A stretch of 64,000 nucleotides of DNA, from positions 19,054,413 to 19,118,412 of the forward strand of contig OY804589.1 in NCBI GenBank assembly GCA_963680875.1. The letters run 5' to 3'. This document shows, in pieces, positions 11,674 through 23,347 of this stretch; within the stretch, counting starts at the first letter, position 1, and the number at the start of each line of letters is the position of its first letter. Source of the stretch: Bathymodiolus brooksi (lineage: Eukaryota > Mollusca > Bivalvia > Mytilida > Modiolidae). The position numbers were made by a program, and so were the translations under genes. The notes beneath the pieces are model-generated. The model saw only the letters and a program-made list of their open reading frames with translations. It was not told where the DNA came from and ran no database searches.

Positions 11674-13485
11674 CACTGACATAATTCATCATTCTATATA
11701 TTTACTGTAATTTAACCATCAATTAAATACTAAGACAATATTTTTATCTTGAACATTGATGTTTTTTTTCCTTATGTGAATGACACATGAACATGATACA
11801 TACAGTAAAATGTGAGCTGAAATAGGAAATATCAGAAATGTTCATATATTGTAAACATAATGACAATATGTATGCTTTCAATTTTCACATTGTGAACTTC
11901 TTATTCAATTGCAACAACATGCGGTTATTTGTTAACATTTCATAACAAAACCTCACCAAAGTGAAAGTTCTTCTGTTAATTTTCTTATTTTGTACCGATG
12001 AGTTTATTACAATAATAACATATTATAATTCAATTATTATTAGAAACAAGCGAGAAGTACATACCCGATAATTTGATTGACATTAAGACCACGATAACGA
12101 ATGTGTACTAGTTTTTAATTACTTATGTATATTTACATTTCGTTGGGGTTCAATATTGAGGAAGGAGGGGCTTGGGAGACCATTAACTGTTACAAACCAG
12201 TATCTGTATTTCCATCGACATGTGTCGTGTTTCATTTTGTGTTTAATGATTCGAGGTGACAAATAATCGTTCATTTTGTTGCTTCATTGAACATTGGGAC
12301 TTGTTGACCATCACTGTTTAATAAGCCCTCCTTTAATGGTATAATACATCCGACAGTTTAGACAGGAAGCATATCTTAATAGTGATCCGTATATTACTCA
12401 TTCGTAGCAAAATTTTGTGCACTCTATATAATGCGATATAATAATTATTTGCTGAATCTTTAGTTTTCTTTTAATTTTTTGTCGACCACCGTTTGTATTT
12501 ATCTTTTGACCATTGTATTGCTTGTCCTTCCAATTACGGATTCTTCAAACCTTTCCTATACGTGAACAGCATATATGTGTGTGTCATATTAATTATGCCA
12601 TTTACAACAATTTTGTACCAATAATAAGTCTTCAAAACTGAAACATGTATATTACATATAAAAACGTTAGAATACCGAAGGGGCAATCATAAAACGGAAC
12701 GATCCAAGGAAACTGGCAACATAGGGTGCATCAAACCAAGAAAAAAAAACCACAAACACAACACTATATGTGTTGGACACCACTATACACATACAAACAC
12801 AAATAACATAAATAAGACATCTCCCCTCCTACAAACAACTGGAGATAAAGACGAACCGAATATGGTTTTTATGCGAAATCGTAACGGACATCACAACACG
12901 GAACTCAGAACGTAAAGACACATAATAGGACAACATAGAAAAACTAAAAAGATGAGCAACACGGATCCCACCAATAAGCCAATGGTGAACTCATATGGTT
13001 GCGAAGGGTAAGCACTTCCTGCCTCTTATAAGGAACCCGCAATGTTATTCATATAATCAATGCGTGTTGGATGCCATCATACACACCAAACACAAATAAC
13101 ATAAATAAATATGGAGCCCTCCTACAAACAAGTCGGGGTAAAGACGAACCTAACATCGTTTCTATGCGGAAATCGTAATGAACATCATATTAGTATTAGC
13201 ATATATTAGTATTAGGACAATTTCATTGATATTGCCATGCGAGTTTTTAAAATTACGTACTGTGGTAAACTCAAACTTGAAGTTCCGACCACCTCACAAA
13301 TGTGACAATCGAATGGCTATTCGGCTATAGCTTGGGATCATTCAAGTTTCTAGTTGATTAGATGAGGTTTTTAATTACCATTTTGATCCTGTCATAATTT
13401 TTGACCCGTGTAAATTTATTAGTTTGAATGTCCAGTAATAGAATAGCGATCATACTGTACCAAGGTTAATGTCAACAGTAACAAA
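11674..13485. other. Downstream flank of cGLR A
   Basis: AT-rich, no gene seen. No canonical AATAAA is obvious in the first 100 bp, although 'attaaatac' occurs near 11723. This flank is part of what was amplified in the 3.3-kb array. It lacks two repeat insertions and about 120 bp near 13428 that the right arm and the array units have. Confidence 0.6.
12655..13170. repeat. Dispersed mussel-type repeat, same family as 5685-6115
   Basis: Shares 'gaaactggcaacatagggtg', 'atgtgttggacaccacta' and 'atcgtaacggacatcacaac' with the other copies. It is carried along in every unit of the downstream array. Confidence 0.65.
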
Positions 13486-13805
13486 TTATTGTGATGAAGA
13501 AGAATGACCACAAAACAGTTCACAAAACTTACATAAATACACTTGATGTACCACATTGTCATATAGCAATGGGTATTTTTGTTCATTCTTTATCGAACTA
13601 AACGCCCTGGCATCTGGTACCATGACCTCTGGAGCACAACTGTCCAAATTAGAGTGACAGTCAGACTGCGAATCATTATCAACATCGCCACTATTTGCAC
13701 TATTTACATGTTGTTGGATGTCATTTGAAGCTGTGTTAGGTAATACAGAATTTGAATTTGTTGTTTCTGAAGTGACACTGACAGTTGTAACAAGGCGTTC
13801 AGTTT
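13486..13805 (-). pseudogene. Zinc-finger (TTF/ZMYM1-type?) exon fragment
   Basis: Read on the minus strand from a possible acceptor (cccag, 13806-13810) to a stop at 13486-13488. The frame has an acidic Ser/Asp/Asn-rich stretch (SGDVDND, DSQSDCHS) and then KYPLLYDNVVHQVYLCKFCELF. The last part resembles the start of a TTF-type zinc finger as found N-terminal in ZMYM1-like and hAT transposase-derived proteins (usually ..WL.YS...DAAFC..C..F). The rest of such a protein does not follow, so this is a remnant or an isolated exon. Truncated copies head the repeat junctions of the array. Confidence 0.45.
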
Positions 13806-13830
13806 CTGGGTATGGTATATCAGTACTAGT

Positions 13831-14392
13831 TTAGGTGACCGCTAGGGTCCACCTAATCCCACTTTTTAAAAATTAATTAAAGAAATCTAAAATTTCAAGT
13901 GGGAATAGCTGTAATTATTGCATAAACGATGTGCGAACATTGGGACTTTGGGTGTATAACAGATACATACATGAATAAGTGATATCTCTATCAATATTTT
14001 TATATTTCAGTATCCATAGAACTTTTTCTAAATTACATGAAATAATAAACAAGCATGTCTTAGCTTATGTTTGTTACCATTCATTTTTTTAATGAAATTC
14101 TAATGATTCATGTTTTTTTTTCAAAGGTACAAATATTTTTTTAAAGATATTTTACTATTCATGTCATACTTAATTTCAATCCATAAAAAAATGTTTTATT
14201 CCAATTTCTAATTTATTTGATTAATAACACTTACTTCACTCGACTAAAATGACAGGTAATAATTAATCGGATAGTAATTGCAAAAACAGCAAATTAACTG
14301 TAACAATACCTATTGTTATTTGTAAGTGGGAATATCTGGAATAGGTATTTTTTAAAAGTGGGATTAGACATAGAAGACACCACCGGTAGTAC
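13831..14392. mobile_element. MITE-like element with imperfect inverted ends
   Basis: Near-terminal inverted motifs 'taatcccactttttaaaaa' (13854-13872) and its counterpart ending 'aaaagtgggatta' (about 14347-14366), with further 'agtgggaata.ct' motifs inside. The 5-bp 'ctagt' on both sides (13826-13830, 14393-14397) may be a target-site duplication. It is AT-rich and non-coding. It interrupts the minus-strand zinc-finger fragment, probably within an intron. Confidence 0.5.
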
Positions 14393-14399
14393 CTAGTGG

Positions 14400-14527
14400 G
14401 TCGGACTCACTTCAAAGCACAAACAGTTTCACTAGCTTTATTAACGTCATCAACCTCATTGCTCCCGGGCAGTAAACACTTTTGTTTTTAAATCCAAAGG
14501 ATTCAAGTTACCTGCACTTGCTTCCAT
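14400..14527 (-). pseudogene. Possible upstream exon of the minus-strand zinc-finger gene
   Basis: On the minus strand an ATG at 14527 opens MEASAGNLNPLDL..., and after a frame change reads LPGSNEVDDVNKASETVCALK up to a consensus donor (gtgagt). The composition resembles the next exon at 13486-13805, and the phase could join across the MITE-containing intron. The frame break suggests decay. Low confidence. Confidence 0.25.
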
Positions 14528-14841
14528 CACTACTGGTAAATTTTTTAGCATATTATTTAGAATTATGCAACATCGTGACATTTTTATATTTAATTTTAAA
14601 ACTCAGTTGGCAATAATTCGCGTATTCCGCTTCATCAACTGTTTTCCGTGATTAATTCCCAATGAATTGACAAAATATCAAGTAACGTAAATCAAAGGAC
14701 ATATTTACTATTTTTATATTAAATTTATTTAAATAAACATTTTTAATATAACATTTATTCCCACACTACCATTTCCGCTTTCGTTTTTCTGAAGTTTTAT
14801 CGCATTTCGGTACACACCACTTTCAACATGTCAAGCGACCC

Positions 14842-15168
14842 CAATCGTAACTACTCGGCCATTCTCGCTACCCTGCAAATAACCTCGTACGTACATAGTA
14901 GAAATTCTTCTTAAATTGTTTGCCGGAAGTTAAGTTAAGTTAAGCCGCACACAAATATAGTCCACGAAAATCAAATATAGAAGACATACTAAGTAAAATC
15001 TAATCATGCAAAACTAATTAAAACTTTAATTGAAATATAGAAAATTGTTTAAAATATAACTTTATCAAACTTTCATGTAACTGGCATGTGAAAAGTAGTG
15101 CGATGTATACGCCTAATGCATACGAGGTTATTTGCAGGGTAGCGAGAATGGCCGAGTAGTTACGATTG
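14842..15168. repeat. 48-bp perfect inverted repeat with 231-bp spacer
   Basis: Arms 14842-14889 and 15121-15168 are exact reverse complements. The left arm follows an ATG at 14828 and reads MSSDPNRNYSAILATLQITS; the right arm encodes the same NRNYSAILATLQITS on the minus strand within another open frame. The origin is unknown: either a short gene exon copied in reverse or the ends of a foldback element. Confidence 0.75.
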
Positions 15169-15464
15169 AAGCGACCCAATATATACTGCACTGGTTCCCG
15201 GTATCTAGTGCGTAGTATTTCGCTTGCATAATCAAAACAAACAGTAACCAGGTTATAAAAGTGAAATTGTTCGACTTTTAATTTCATTTTAAAAAGCTTT
15301 CATTAACGATTTTTACGAATGATTTTATCACCACGCTATTGGGAATTTTCCTCCATGAAATTGGGAAGAAAAGAGCCTTTTTCACATTGGGACTGGAGCC
15401 GATATTCGGCCCCCAAAACGCAGTCGCAAAATCACTGAAAGTAAAAAGGCATGATGGAGATTCA
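15169..15464. other. No gene; fragment of a 'ttcctccatgaaattgggaa' repeat
   Basis: Bases 15340-15420 carry a GC-richer motif (ggactggagccgatattcgg) that I associate with a dispersed mussel repeat. It is distantly similar in reverse orientation to about 43165-43255. No exon is recognised. Confidence 0.4.
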
Positions 15465-16580
15465 AAGGACATTTTAGAAAACGTATTTGTCATATGGTAC
15501 AGAGATTCACATAAGAATAATTAAGAAATATTATTCCATGTGGTCTGATGTGACATTTGACCTGAGATGGCGGCTATCTTATTTTAGTTTTTTTTTGGAC
15601 TCGAAAAATGGAAATGTGGTGAAGGCCGTTCAATGATTCTTTAGGTACAATTTTGGTTCAACCAAGTTTTTTGCTTTTCTTAAAGGAGTTCTACGTTAAA
15701 AATATGTCCTGCAGTGGCGACCATCATATATTTCCAATCAGTAGATACAACAAATGACATATTGTTGATCTTTCAAATATGACCCATATCATCAGCTTCA
15801 ATAAATCAACGTCAGAGAAAATAGAAGTGGCAATAATGAATAGACAATCCAGAGACATTGCAACTTTGGGTACACATGACACAAAAAAGAAGACAAACAA
15901 ATAACAAAAACAAAACACAGAAAGCAAAAATGATGAGCAATACTGTCGCGACAAAAAACTGAAGGCGACACCCGCCATTGGAGACATGATGTATCATTAA
16001 TTGGCACCACATTCACAATTTTATGGTCATGGCCTAGTAAAGAACATTCAGCCAAGTATGATTTCAATCCCTTGAATTTCTCTGAGGGAGAAGATTATAA
16101 TATAAAAAAACTAACGGTGATGACAAAATTGAATTAAAACAATCAATATTTTGTTTGCTAAAAACTTCGATAATATTGCAAATAAGGGTAATAACAAAAT
16201 TACCGAACTCCGAACAATCTTACAAAGGGAAAGTCAAAACTCATAATTATATAAACAGACAAAATCAGTCAACAACCGAAAAACTGTGAAAACCGTAATG
16301 ACCCTGACTTGGTACAGGCATTTCTAAAGAAATGGTGGGTTGAATCAGATTTTAAAGCGCCAAACCTCCCGCTCTCATTACGGTTCAAAGTTTCCGGGTT
16401 GTAAACACACGTAAAGCACGTTGTTTTCCTTATTTCAGAATAGTGTGTAAATCCATATACTAGTAATGAACGATTTTGCTACATATTAGCTGGAGTTTAA
16501 AATTAAATGTGGTATGTCAATACAGAACATGGTTGTACATGTAAATGTTTTATAAAAGGCATGGACTGCTTACCTTTGTG
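15465..16580. repeat. Diverged third copy of the 6384-7290 segment
   Basis: 15465-16180 and 16400-16580 align in order with 6384-7290 at visibly lower identity than the two main arms share. A partial E1 element (16187-16396) is inserted between the blocks. This indicates an older duplication before the 30.9-kb event. Confidence 0.7.
16187..16396 (+). repeat. Partial E1 element
   Basis: Matches the first ~210 bp of 8364-8712 and stops at 'cattacgg.tc.aagtttccgg'. Confidence 0.75.
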
Positions 16581-16584
16581 AGAA

Positions 16585-16965
16585 GAGCTTAAACATACCA
16601 AAAGGGTAATCAGAATTTGTATATCGAAGAAGAACAGACAACACAATGGCCAAGAGAAAAATTACAAAAGGATAAACAACGATCTACAAAACATACTCAT
16701 AAAGCTAAAAAATCGAGTAACACGACCGCCATTAACACCGGCGGTGAATTCAGGTGCCCTGGAAAGGTAATCAGTTCCTGCTCCACTAGTGGCACCAGTC
16801 GTGTTAATATAATTACACACCCGGTGATAAGTCATGAATAAGCACCTGGTTTCACCTGGGGTCCATGCTGCTCATCTGTTCAGTTTTCTGTGTTGCACTG
16901 TGGGTGTTTTTTGTCTTCGTCCTGTGTCTTTTGTGTCCAGTGTCTATTGATTGTCAATTGTGTTA
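16585..16965. repeat. Two fragments of a common mussel repeat, head to head
   Basis: 16600-16850 runs in one orientation ('gggtaatcag' ... 'ggcaccagtcgtgttaat'); 16850-16965 carries the 'gagcacctgg...tcagttttctgtgt' portion in the other. Same family as 19430-19935 and 26000-26170. Confidence 0.6.
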
Positions 16966-16974
16966 AAATAAATT

Positions 16975-17150
16975 GTTTTCCGTATTTCAGAGCAACGTGT
17001 ACATCCATTTAAGAACGATTTTATTACATATTATCTGGTGTTTAAAATTAAGCGTGATATACCAATACAGAACATAATTTTACATATACATGTCTTATAA
17101 GAAGCAGGAACTGTTTACCTTCGCGAGCACCTGGTTACACCCCCGTTTCA
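16975..17150 (+). repeat. Another diverged copy of the 7110-7290 block
   Basis: Shares 'tatttcagag', 'gaacgattt', 'acatattat.tgg' and 'cttataagaagcaggaactg' with 7135-7265 and 16430-16570. Confidence 0.6.
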
Positions 17151-17232
17151 TTGTTACTCATCATTTCAATTATCATAATATATATATTATTACATGTATG
17201 TGGAACATATTATTACTATCCCATAACATGTC

Positions 17233-17325
17233 TCAGGGTACTCCGTTTCCTCCACCAATATAAATGACCGCCACGATATAAGTAATGTATTGCTGAATGT
17301 GGTGTTAAACACCATAAACCTAACC
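17233..17325 (+). repeat. SINE 3' end
   Basis: Contains only the 'ctccgtttcctccaccaata' to 'ggtgttaaacaccataaac' tail of the main SINE family. Confidence 0.65.
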
Positions 17326-17400
17326 TAAGCCTATCACATGTCAGAGATGTTACTATGGTCCTAAGCTAAGATGTCTTAAACAATGTTGTAAGTCAAGTCA

Positions 17401-17770
17401 AATTAAACCAAACAGTGTTAGAATTAGATCTTTGAACTGTCAAATTTTTGTTCTTCCCTCGACGGGATTTGAACTCACACCATTGATACACTGCAGCACC
17501 AATCGCTTAGCCTATTGGCCAGCACCCTAGACCACTCGACCACATCCGCTATTTAAAAAAAATAGCTTCAATAGTCGAAGTGTTACCTTGTCTCGAAAGG
17601 AAAATCAATAGAGATAGACATAAGAAATGTGTTTAAGCGTGTGTAGATGGTACATATATACTTAATATTATAATTTGACAGAAATCTAACTCAGCAATTT
17701 TTAATATATTGTATAGGATAATGAAGAATTCATTATACAGTCACAGGAAATAAAGTATATTATACAAACA
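17401..17770 (-). repeat. Ser/Leu-tRNA-like SINE, copy 1 of direct pair
   Basis: The minus strand of about 17452-17552 reads like a degenerate tRNA: 'agcggatgtggtcgagtgg' (box A region), a long variable section and 'gtgagttcaaatcccgtcg' (box B). The extra arm resembles Ser or Leu tRNA. A 465-bp offset to the next copy includes about 200 bp of shared flank. Confidence 0.65.
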
Positions 17771-17865
17771 TCTAAGCAAATGACAATCATACTATATATC
17801 TGTCCCACTGGATCTCAAAGTTACTTGTGATACTAGGTTAATACTAAATATTATATACGTCTGAA

Positions 17866-18232
17866 AATTAAACCAAACAGTGTTAGAATTAGATTTTTGA
17901 GCTGTCAAATTTTGTTCTTCCCTCGACGGGATTTGAACTCACACCATTGATACACTGCAGCACACATCGCTTAGCCTTATGTCCAGCGCCCTAGACCACT
18001 CGACCACATCCGCTATAGAAATATAGCTTCAATAGTCGAAGTGTTACTTTGTCTGTAAGGAACATCTAGAGATAAACAGAAGACATGTGTCTAAGCGTGT
18101 GTAGATGGTACATATATACTTAATATTATAATTTGATAGCAATCTAACTCAGCAATTTTTAATATATTGTATGTGATAATGAAGAATTCATTATACAGTC
18201 ACAGGAAATAACGTATATTATACAAACATTTA
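17866..18232 (-). repeat. Ser/Leu-tRNA-like SINE, copy 2 of direct pair
   Basis: Similar to 17401-17770 along its whole length, tRNA-like head and tail flank included, with scattered substitutions and small indels. It therefore arose by local tandem duplication rather than by an independent insertion. Confidence 0.65.
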
Positions 18233-18920
18233 AACATCTATATATGTGATATGTATATATATATATCAAACATAGATACATTATCCATGAAAAAATACGA
18301 TGACAATAATCAAATAAAGACATATACAAAGTAAATTACACAGAGTGAGGTAATGAAGAGACACATATTACCACAGTATGTAGATCATTTGTTCGTATTA
18401 CCCCAATATCTACAGTATTTGTTCATCTTTAGATAATACTGGTAGTCAATTACCTACTGATCACGATGATAATTATGCACCTTTGGGAAATAAATAAGTA
18501 ATTGTCTCGCGTATCGTTCCCTTTCTACACCACAGTAGCAGAGAACTACACTAAATACAGCAATATATATATACTGGCCTGACAGACATAACAGACAAAG
18601 AATGAGACTATTATTTGTTCATGTCATACATACTCTTGAGATCATTGATGCGTTTGAACGAATGCAGCAATTACAAACAGACGACTTTATTTATTTCTGT
18701 CTACATATTGAACAACAATGTAGAATGAGGGCTAGTAATATAAGTTGATTGCACGAGTATTAGTGAATATCTAGGGAAGGTCAAAATCGTTTTTGCTTAG
18801 CAGAACTTGATAAATGTTGCAACCTCCATTTTAACCTATTGATGACGTCATATTATGAGGCAATATTGTGCTAGTACAAATATTAGGAAAATATTGACAC
18901 GCTGATACATTCGTTGATAT
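18233..18920. other. No gene or known repeat recognised
   Basis: AT-rich DNA with short TA runs at 18240-18265 and 18563-18575. Nothing exon-like. Confidence 0.5.
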
Positions 18921-18923
18921 CCA

Positions 18924-19308
18924 ATTTAGTGCGGACGGCGTGTTTCTGGAATAACATTCATCAAATGTCAAACATATTTGTTTATCAATGTGTGACGTAA
19001 AATTGTTTTTGACATTTACTTCGCTGAATTTGGTACTGCTTTGACAATTTTCTTTGTTCCAGTATTGTTATAAATACTGCTATAGTGACAGCCGGAACCT
19101 TTGAGCTGTAATGAAAGCGGGAGATTTGGCGCTTTAAAATCTGATTCAACCCACTATTTCTTTAGAAATGCCTGTACCAAGTCAGGGTCATTACAGTTTT
19201 CACAGTTTTCCGGTTGTTGACTGATTTTGTCTGTTTATATACTTATGAGTTTTGACTTTCCCTTTGTAAGATTGTTTGGAATTCGGTAATTTTGTTATTA
19301 CCCTTATT
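18924..19308 (-). repeat. Minus-oriented repeat pair: 'attccagaaacgcg' end plus E1
   Basis: 18924-18966 is the reverse complement of the 3' end of the 1893-2092 family. 18968-19308 is a near full E1 in reverse, ending 'ggtaattttgttattaccctta'. The same order of the two families occurs in reverse complement around 41503-42929, but at greater distance. Confidence 0.7.
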
Positions 19309-19429
19309 CATCAACAACGCGCATAATCGAAAGAATGGAAATACAAATAATTCTGAAGTGTTTGGAAGGATAAAATCAAAGGGTCTAGAAACAGGATGGC
19401 CTAACTGTTGGTTGCATTATACTTGAAGA

Positions 19430-19935
19430 CGAGTTTGAAGATACCAAAGGGGTAATCAGAATCAGTATATCGGAGAAGAACAGACCACTCAAAGGCCAAA
19501 AGAAAAAGCACAAAAGGACAAACAACGATCTACAAAGCATACGCATAAATCTAGTAACACGAACCCCACTAAAAATCGGGTGTGAACTCAGGTGTTCTGG
19601 AAGGGTAAGCCGTTCTTGCTCCACTAGTGGCACCCGTCGTGTTAATCTACCTACAAACCCGGTGATATGTCAAAAATGAGGAAAGGACCGGGAAATGCTT
19701 ACGACAAGTGAACATATCCGTGGTCATTTGTTACACAGATATTCCATAACGGTCAACCAAGTCATGGTGGCGACCGTAAAACTTTCGAAGTGATGACTTC
19801 AATTTAACCAAAAGGAACCCTTGGTTCAGTAGCTTCCTTGTTAGCAGCAAGGAAATCCCGATAGGAACCACAAGCTCTGGAATATTGTATCAACTGAGAG
19901 AGATATACTCCATTTGCAGGTGCTGCTGGAATGAA
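19430..19935 (-). repeat. Long copy of a common mussel repeat
   Basis: Runs from 'gataccaaaggggtaatcag' through 'ggcacccgtcgtgtta' and 'ttccataacggtcaacca' to 'atttgcaggtgctgctgga'. From memory this is one of the most abundant dispersed sequences in Mytilus. No intact ORF. Confidence 0.7.
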
Positions 19936-21314
19936 AAATTGTATATACGTACTGATATATAATAAAATTTATAATTATATTGGTATGTTTGAAGTTGATT
20001 ATATCAATATAATACGTTTTAGTCAATCGAAATAAAAACATATATACCTGTTGTTTACCTTTGAATAACTCCGACCAATGTGATTTTACGAGGCAGTAGC
20101 ACTATCTCCCTCATCAGTATGACTATTGCGACAATAGTTATAGTTCGGAACCACGACGGATGCCACTAGTGGAGCAGGAATTGTTTGCTATTCCGGTGGA
20201 TCTGAGTTTACTGCTGGCTTTTACGTACTAAAGATTTTAAAGTAGAAATGTAAACGAGAGTTGTGTAGAGAATCAAGGGTGCTAATTTAATTTGGAAGTT
20301 TGCAGACCAGAAAGTTAACGTATTTGGCCCTGCTCATATAGAACAATCGCATTTTAAAGGAGTTTTTGGGTGTATATTTTGACAAAGTTTTATGAAATAC
20401 GGAGGGAATAAGTCTATTAAAGAGAACAGCCTGCGGCCTTGGGTTTAAATCCTTGAGGACAATAGACACTCGACGGTCACCCGAAAGATTCCATTGTCAC
20501 CCTCTCCTTACACGCACTATTGAGTTGATTGATTTTTACTTGTAAAATATTTTACCTGTAAAAATTTCTTGGACTGGGACATTTTTCAAAATTTTTAATT
20601 TTTCACTAAATATATAGCACTTCTGTCTTTAATAGTGAAAAAATGAAGTCTTCATATATCATATAGTATGAAGAATATATCATTGTCGTTTTGTTCGATT
20701 CTGTATGACATTTTTAATTTATATACATGTCAGAAACGGAACGCAAAATGAGTTTTGAAATTGTGCAACTTCCTAATTAAAAAATGCTCGTAAAATTAGT
20801 ACATTTTTAAATTATAGAACCTCAGAGATCAATTGGAGGATTGATTTTTTTTGTGGGGAGGGGTAGATTATGACATTGAGCATTGTCATTTTTTGAGCTA
20901 TTTTTTACCAAACCTTCAACTTAACATTGGTAAAAAAATACCTAAAAACTGCAAAAATTATTGATGAATCATTGATACTTGCAATTGTTTTACGTAACAA
21001 TTCTACTAAACCAAGTTATATCTTTCAACTTTAAAAGTTTGGAAATATATATTTAACCTATTCCACTTCGAAATACTTATCCAAAACAGCAATCCGAAGT
21101 TTCGACCTTTGTGTTTGTTTGTTTTGACTTTTCATGCACACAAGGCCCGTTTTGTGTTTGCTTTTCGGTTGGGTTATTAACTGTCCCTGTTTATTTTTTT
21201 GTTTGTGTGTGTCAAGTTGTTTTGTGTATTATGTATGTGTTATAATCAATATAAGTTAAATAATTCATCTGACCCCAGATAGTTTCAACAGTTACAAATG
21301 TTCTTAAACCTTAA
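19936..21314. other. No gene recognised; AT-rich
   Basis: A short copy of the preceding repeat's 'ccactagtggagcagga' motif lies at 20164-20185. The rest is AT-rich with long A/T runs, with no convincing exon on either strand. Confidence 0.5.
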
Positions 21315-21948
21315 TGAATAGACAGATACATGTTCCAAATATTTTCGGCATTGGCTTTAACGTGACATTTATTCCATGTTTCATCCATGTACACGATATC
21401 ATACCCTGCTTCCCTAAAAGATTTGATCTTTCTCAGATTATTACACCTATCATTGATAATAGACACTTGATCGTACAGAACTCGTCGATTATCACCTATT
21501 TTTTATACCTATCATTGATAATAGACACTTGATCGTACAGAACTCTTCGATTATCACCTATTTTTTATAAGTATATCCAAGATCAATGAGAGTTAGAGTA
21601 GGCTTAGACTTTGATATTTTAATAGAATCTTTTATTTCCTTATGTATTATTGAGACGGTCGGAGCAATTTTCCGTTAATATAAACCGTGGATTGTTCTTT
21701 TGATAACACAATGATCAAAGTCGTCCAAATTTTAGCTCTTTCTTTGGTCTATTTGACTTACAAGGCCTCTTACCATTCATAAAACGGTGCACTGAAGTGT
21801 AAGACATACCCAAAGCTTTAGATCTCTTTTGATATACCCTATCAAATGAGACAATTGGCTTCTTCGTTGCCTTTTCCTTAATAAAAAAGGCAAACAACTT
21901 TTTTGCAAACTTGTGGCATTTCGGAGATAAGTCAGACTTTTCACCCAT
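21315..21948 (-). pseudogene. Decayed DDE transposase (Tc1/IS630-like)
   Basis: The N-terminal part, from ATG 21948, reads MGEKSDLSPKCHKF and includes a helix-turn-helix-like KALGMSYTSVHRFM. After several stops and frame changes the strand carries FREAGYDIVYMDETWNKCH (about 21355-21420), the hallmark strand around the first catalytic Asp of YxDETW-type DDE transposases found in invertebrates. The second and third catalytic acids are not visible. Dead and truncated, with no terminal inverted repeats identified. A 62-bp tandem duplication lies inside it. Confidence 0.6.
21445..21568. repeat. 62-bp tandem duplication
   Basis: 21445-21506 is repeated almost perfectly at 21507-21568 (one visible substitution, gtcg to ttcg), so it is recent relative to the decayed transposase containing it. 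Confidence 0.9.
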
Positions 21949-21949
21949 T

Positions 21950-22534
21950 TTACAAAAAAGGCAAAATATAACAATTATTTATGAGAGAAATGCTTGTTAG
22001 GTTCGTCTAAAGTACACGTGGCTGAGAGAAAGATTTTACAGGTAAGATACCTGACGTACGGATGGCTCTTCTATAAAGTACATCTACTCCCACCCGAAAA
22101 ATGACAACAAAATAGGACCAAAATACAAAAGGTGCAGCCTCAGCCAAAACAATAAGAAGCATTACTCTAACATTTTTAATTAGTACTCCTAATTCTAAAT
22201 AAAACTCTCGTTTATTTTGCTGTTCAAAATTCTATTGTTTAAAAGATATTTGGAATTTTCCTTATTCTAATAAAAACATTATTTAGTCGTTCATCCTTTA
22301 GTTTTCTAAGTAGTGCTTAGTCGGCCACTGTTGTTTGCCAATCTTTCATTAAGCCATTCTATTGTCCATTGCTTTCATCTCTTTAAAATTTCAATAGTTT
22401 GATACTAGTAAATGATAACAAAAATCTTGAGATTATAGCATGACTTATTTTGCCTTACTTTACAAAACTACAAACAATAATGTTCTGAAAAAAGAATGGG
22501 TAAATATCTCATAAGTTATGAAACGAAAGATTAT
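21950..22534. other. No gene or repeat recognised
   Basis: AT-rich intergenic DNA; no exon-like frame. Confidence 0.45.
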
Positions 22535-22750
22535 ACAGTGAAATCCAGAGAAACTGGCAACATAGGATACACAAGACGAAGACAAGAAACACAAATACAC
22601 AACACAATATGTGTTGGACACCACTATGCGCAATCAAACACAAATAACGTAAACAAGACATGAGTTCTCCTACAAACAGTTGGAGGTTAAGACGAATCGA
22701 ACATCGTTTTTATGCGGAAATCGTAACGGACATCACAACACAGAACTAAG
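22535..22750. repeat. Dispersed repeat, same family as 5685-6115
   Basis: Shares 'gagaaactggcaacatag', 'caatatgtgttggacacca' and 'gcggaaatcgtaacggacat' with the other copies. Confidence 0.65.
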
Positions 22751-23043
22751 AACATAAAAACATTAATAAAAACATAGATATTACATTTAGTGCGCACGAT
22801 GCGTTTCATCAAAATTGAAAGATTGGAAAGCCAGATACCTTAAAGTTTTAGCAGCTATAAAACCAAAGGGCTTACGAAAGATAGAACAAACATATGATGA
22901 TTGTCACTACAGAAAATAATGTTCTAAATAAAGAATGGGTAAATAAACCCTTAGTTATTAAAAGAAAACTTACACATTGATGACGTCAACATTTCCACCA
23001 ATACAAACAAACCAACCACCTCTGACATTGAATCATTAAACAC

Positions 23044-23275
23044 ACACACGTATGATAGTTGGATTTACAACTACCTGTGCAATCAGTGCCAATCACCACT
23101 AACGTTGTGACTTCGAACCCCGCTCAGGCAAGGTGTACTCGAAACAACAGCATGTGATAAAGTTTGTCAGTGACTTGCGATAGGTCTGTGGTTTCTCCGG
23201 GTAATCCGTTTCCTCCATCAATAAAACTGATCACCATGATATAACTGAAATATTGTTGAAAGGGGTGTTAAACAC
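23044..23275 (+). repeat. Full-length tRNA-derived SINE
   Basis: Complete 5' head, box B-like 'gtgacttcgaaccccg', body and 'gaaatattgttgaaag' tail. It lies 70 bp upstream of tyrosinase B exon 1, so it could sit in its promoter or in a 5'-UTR intron. Confidence 0.85.
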
Positions 23276-23347
23276 CACATGCTTTACACACAATAATATG
23301 TTGATTATAATTATGAAGCTATTTTCAATGTAAATTTACAGATTAAG

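Larger units (their letters stand above)
1..13757 (+). repeat. Left arm of 30.9-kb tandem segmental duplication
   Basis: Base 1 aligns with base 30920, and collinear similarity of roughly 97% runs to 13757, where this arm continues into unique DNA while the right arm jumps into the 3.3-kb array. Both arms hold tyrosinase exons 4 and 5 and one cGLR-like gene. Indels distinguish them: 4754-5884 is missing from the right arm, and two repeat insertions (41503-41730 and 42609-42929) are missing here. The left boundary lies outside the window. Confidence 0.95.

Noticed and set aside
17452..17552. Functional tRNA gene on the minus strand
   Set aside because: The stem halves do not pair well and the sequence is part of a longer duplicated SINE. 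It is annotated as SINE instead.
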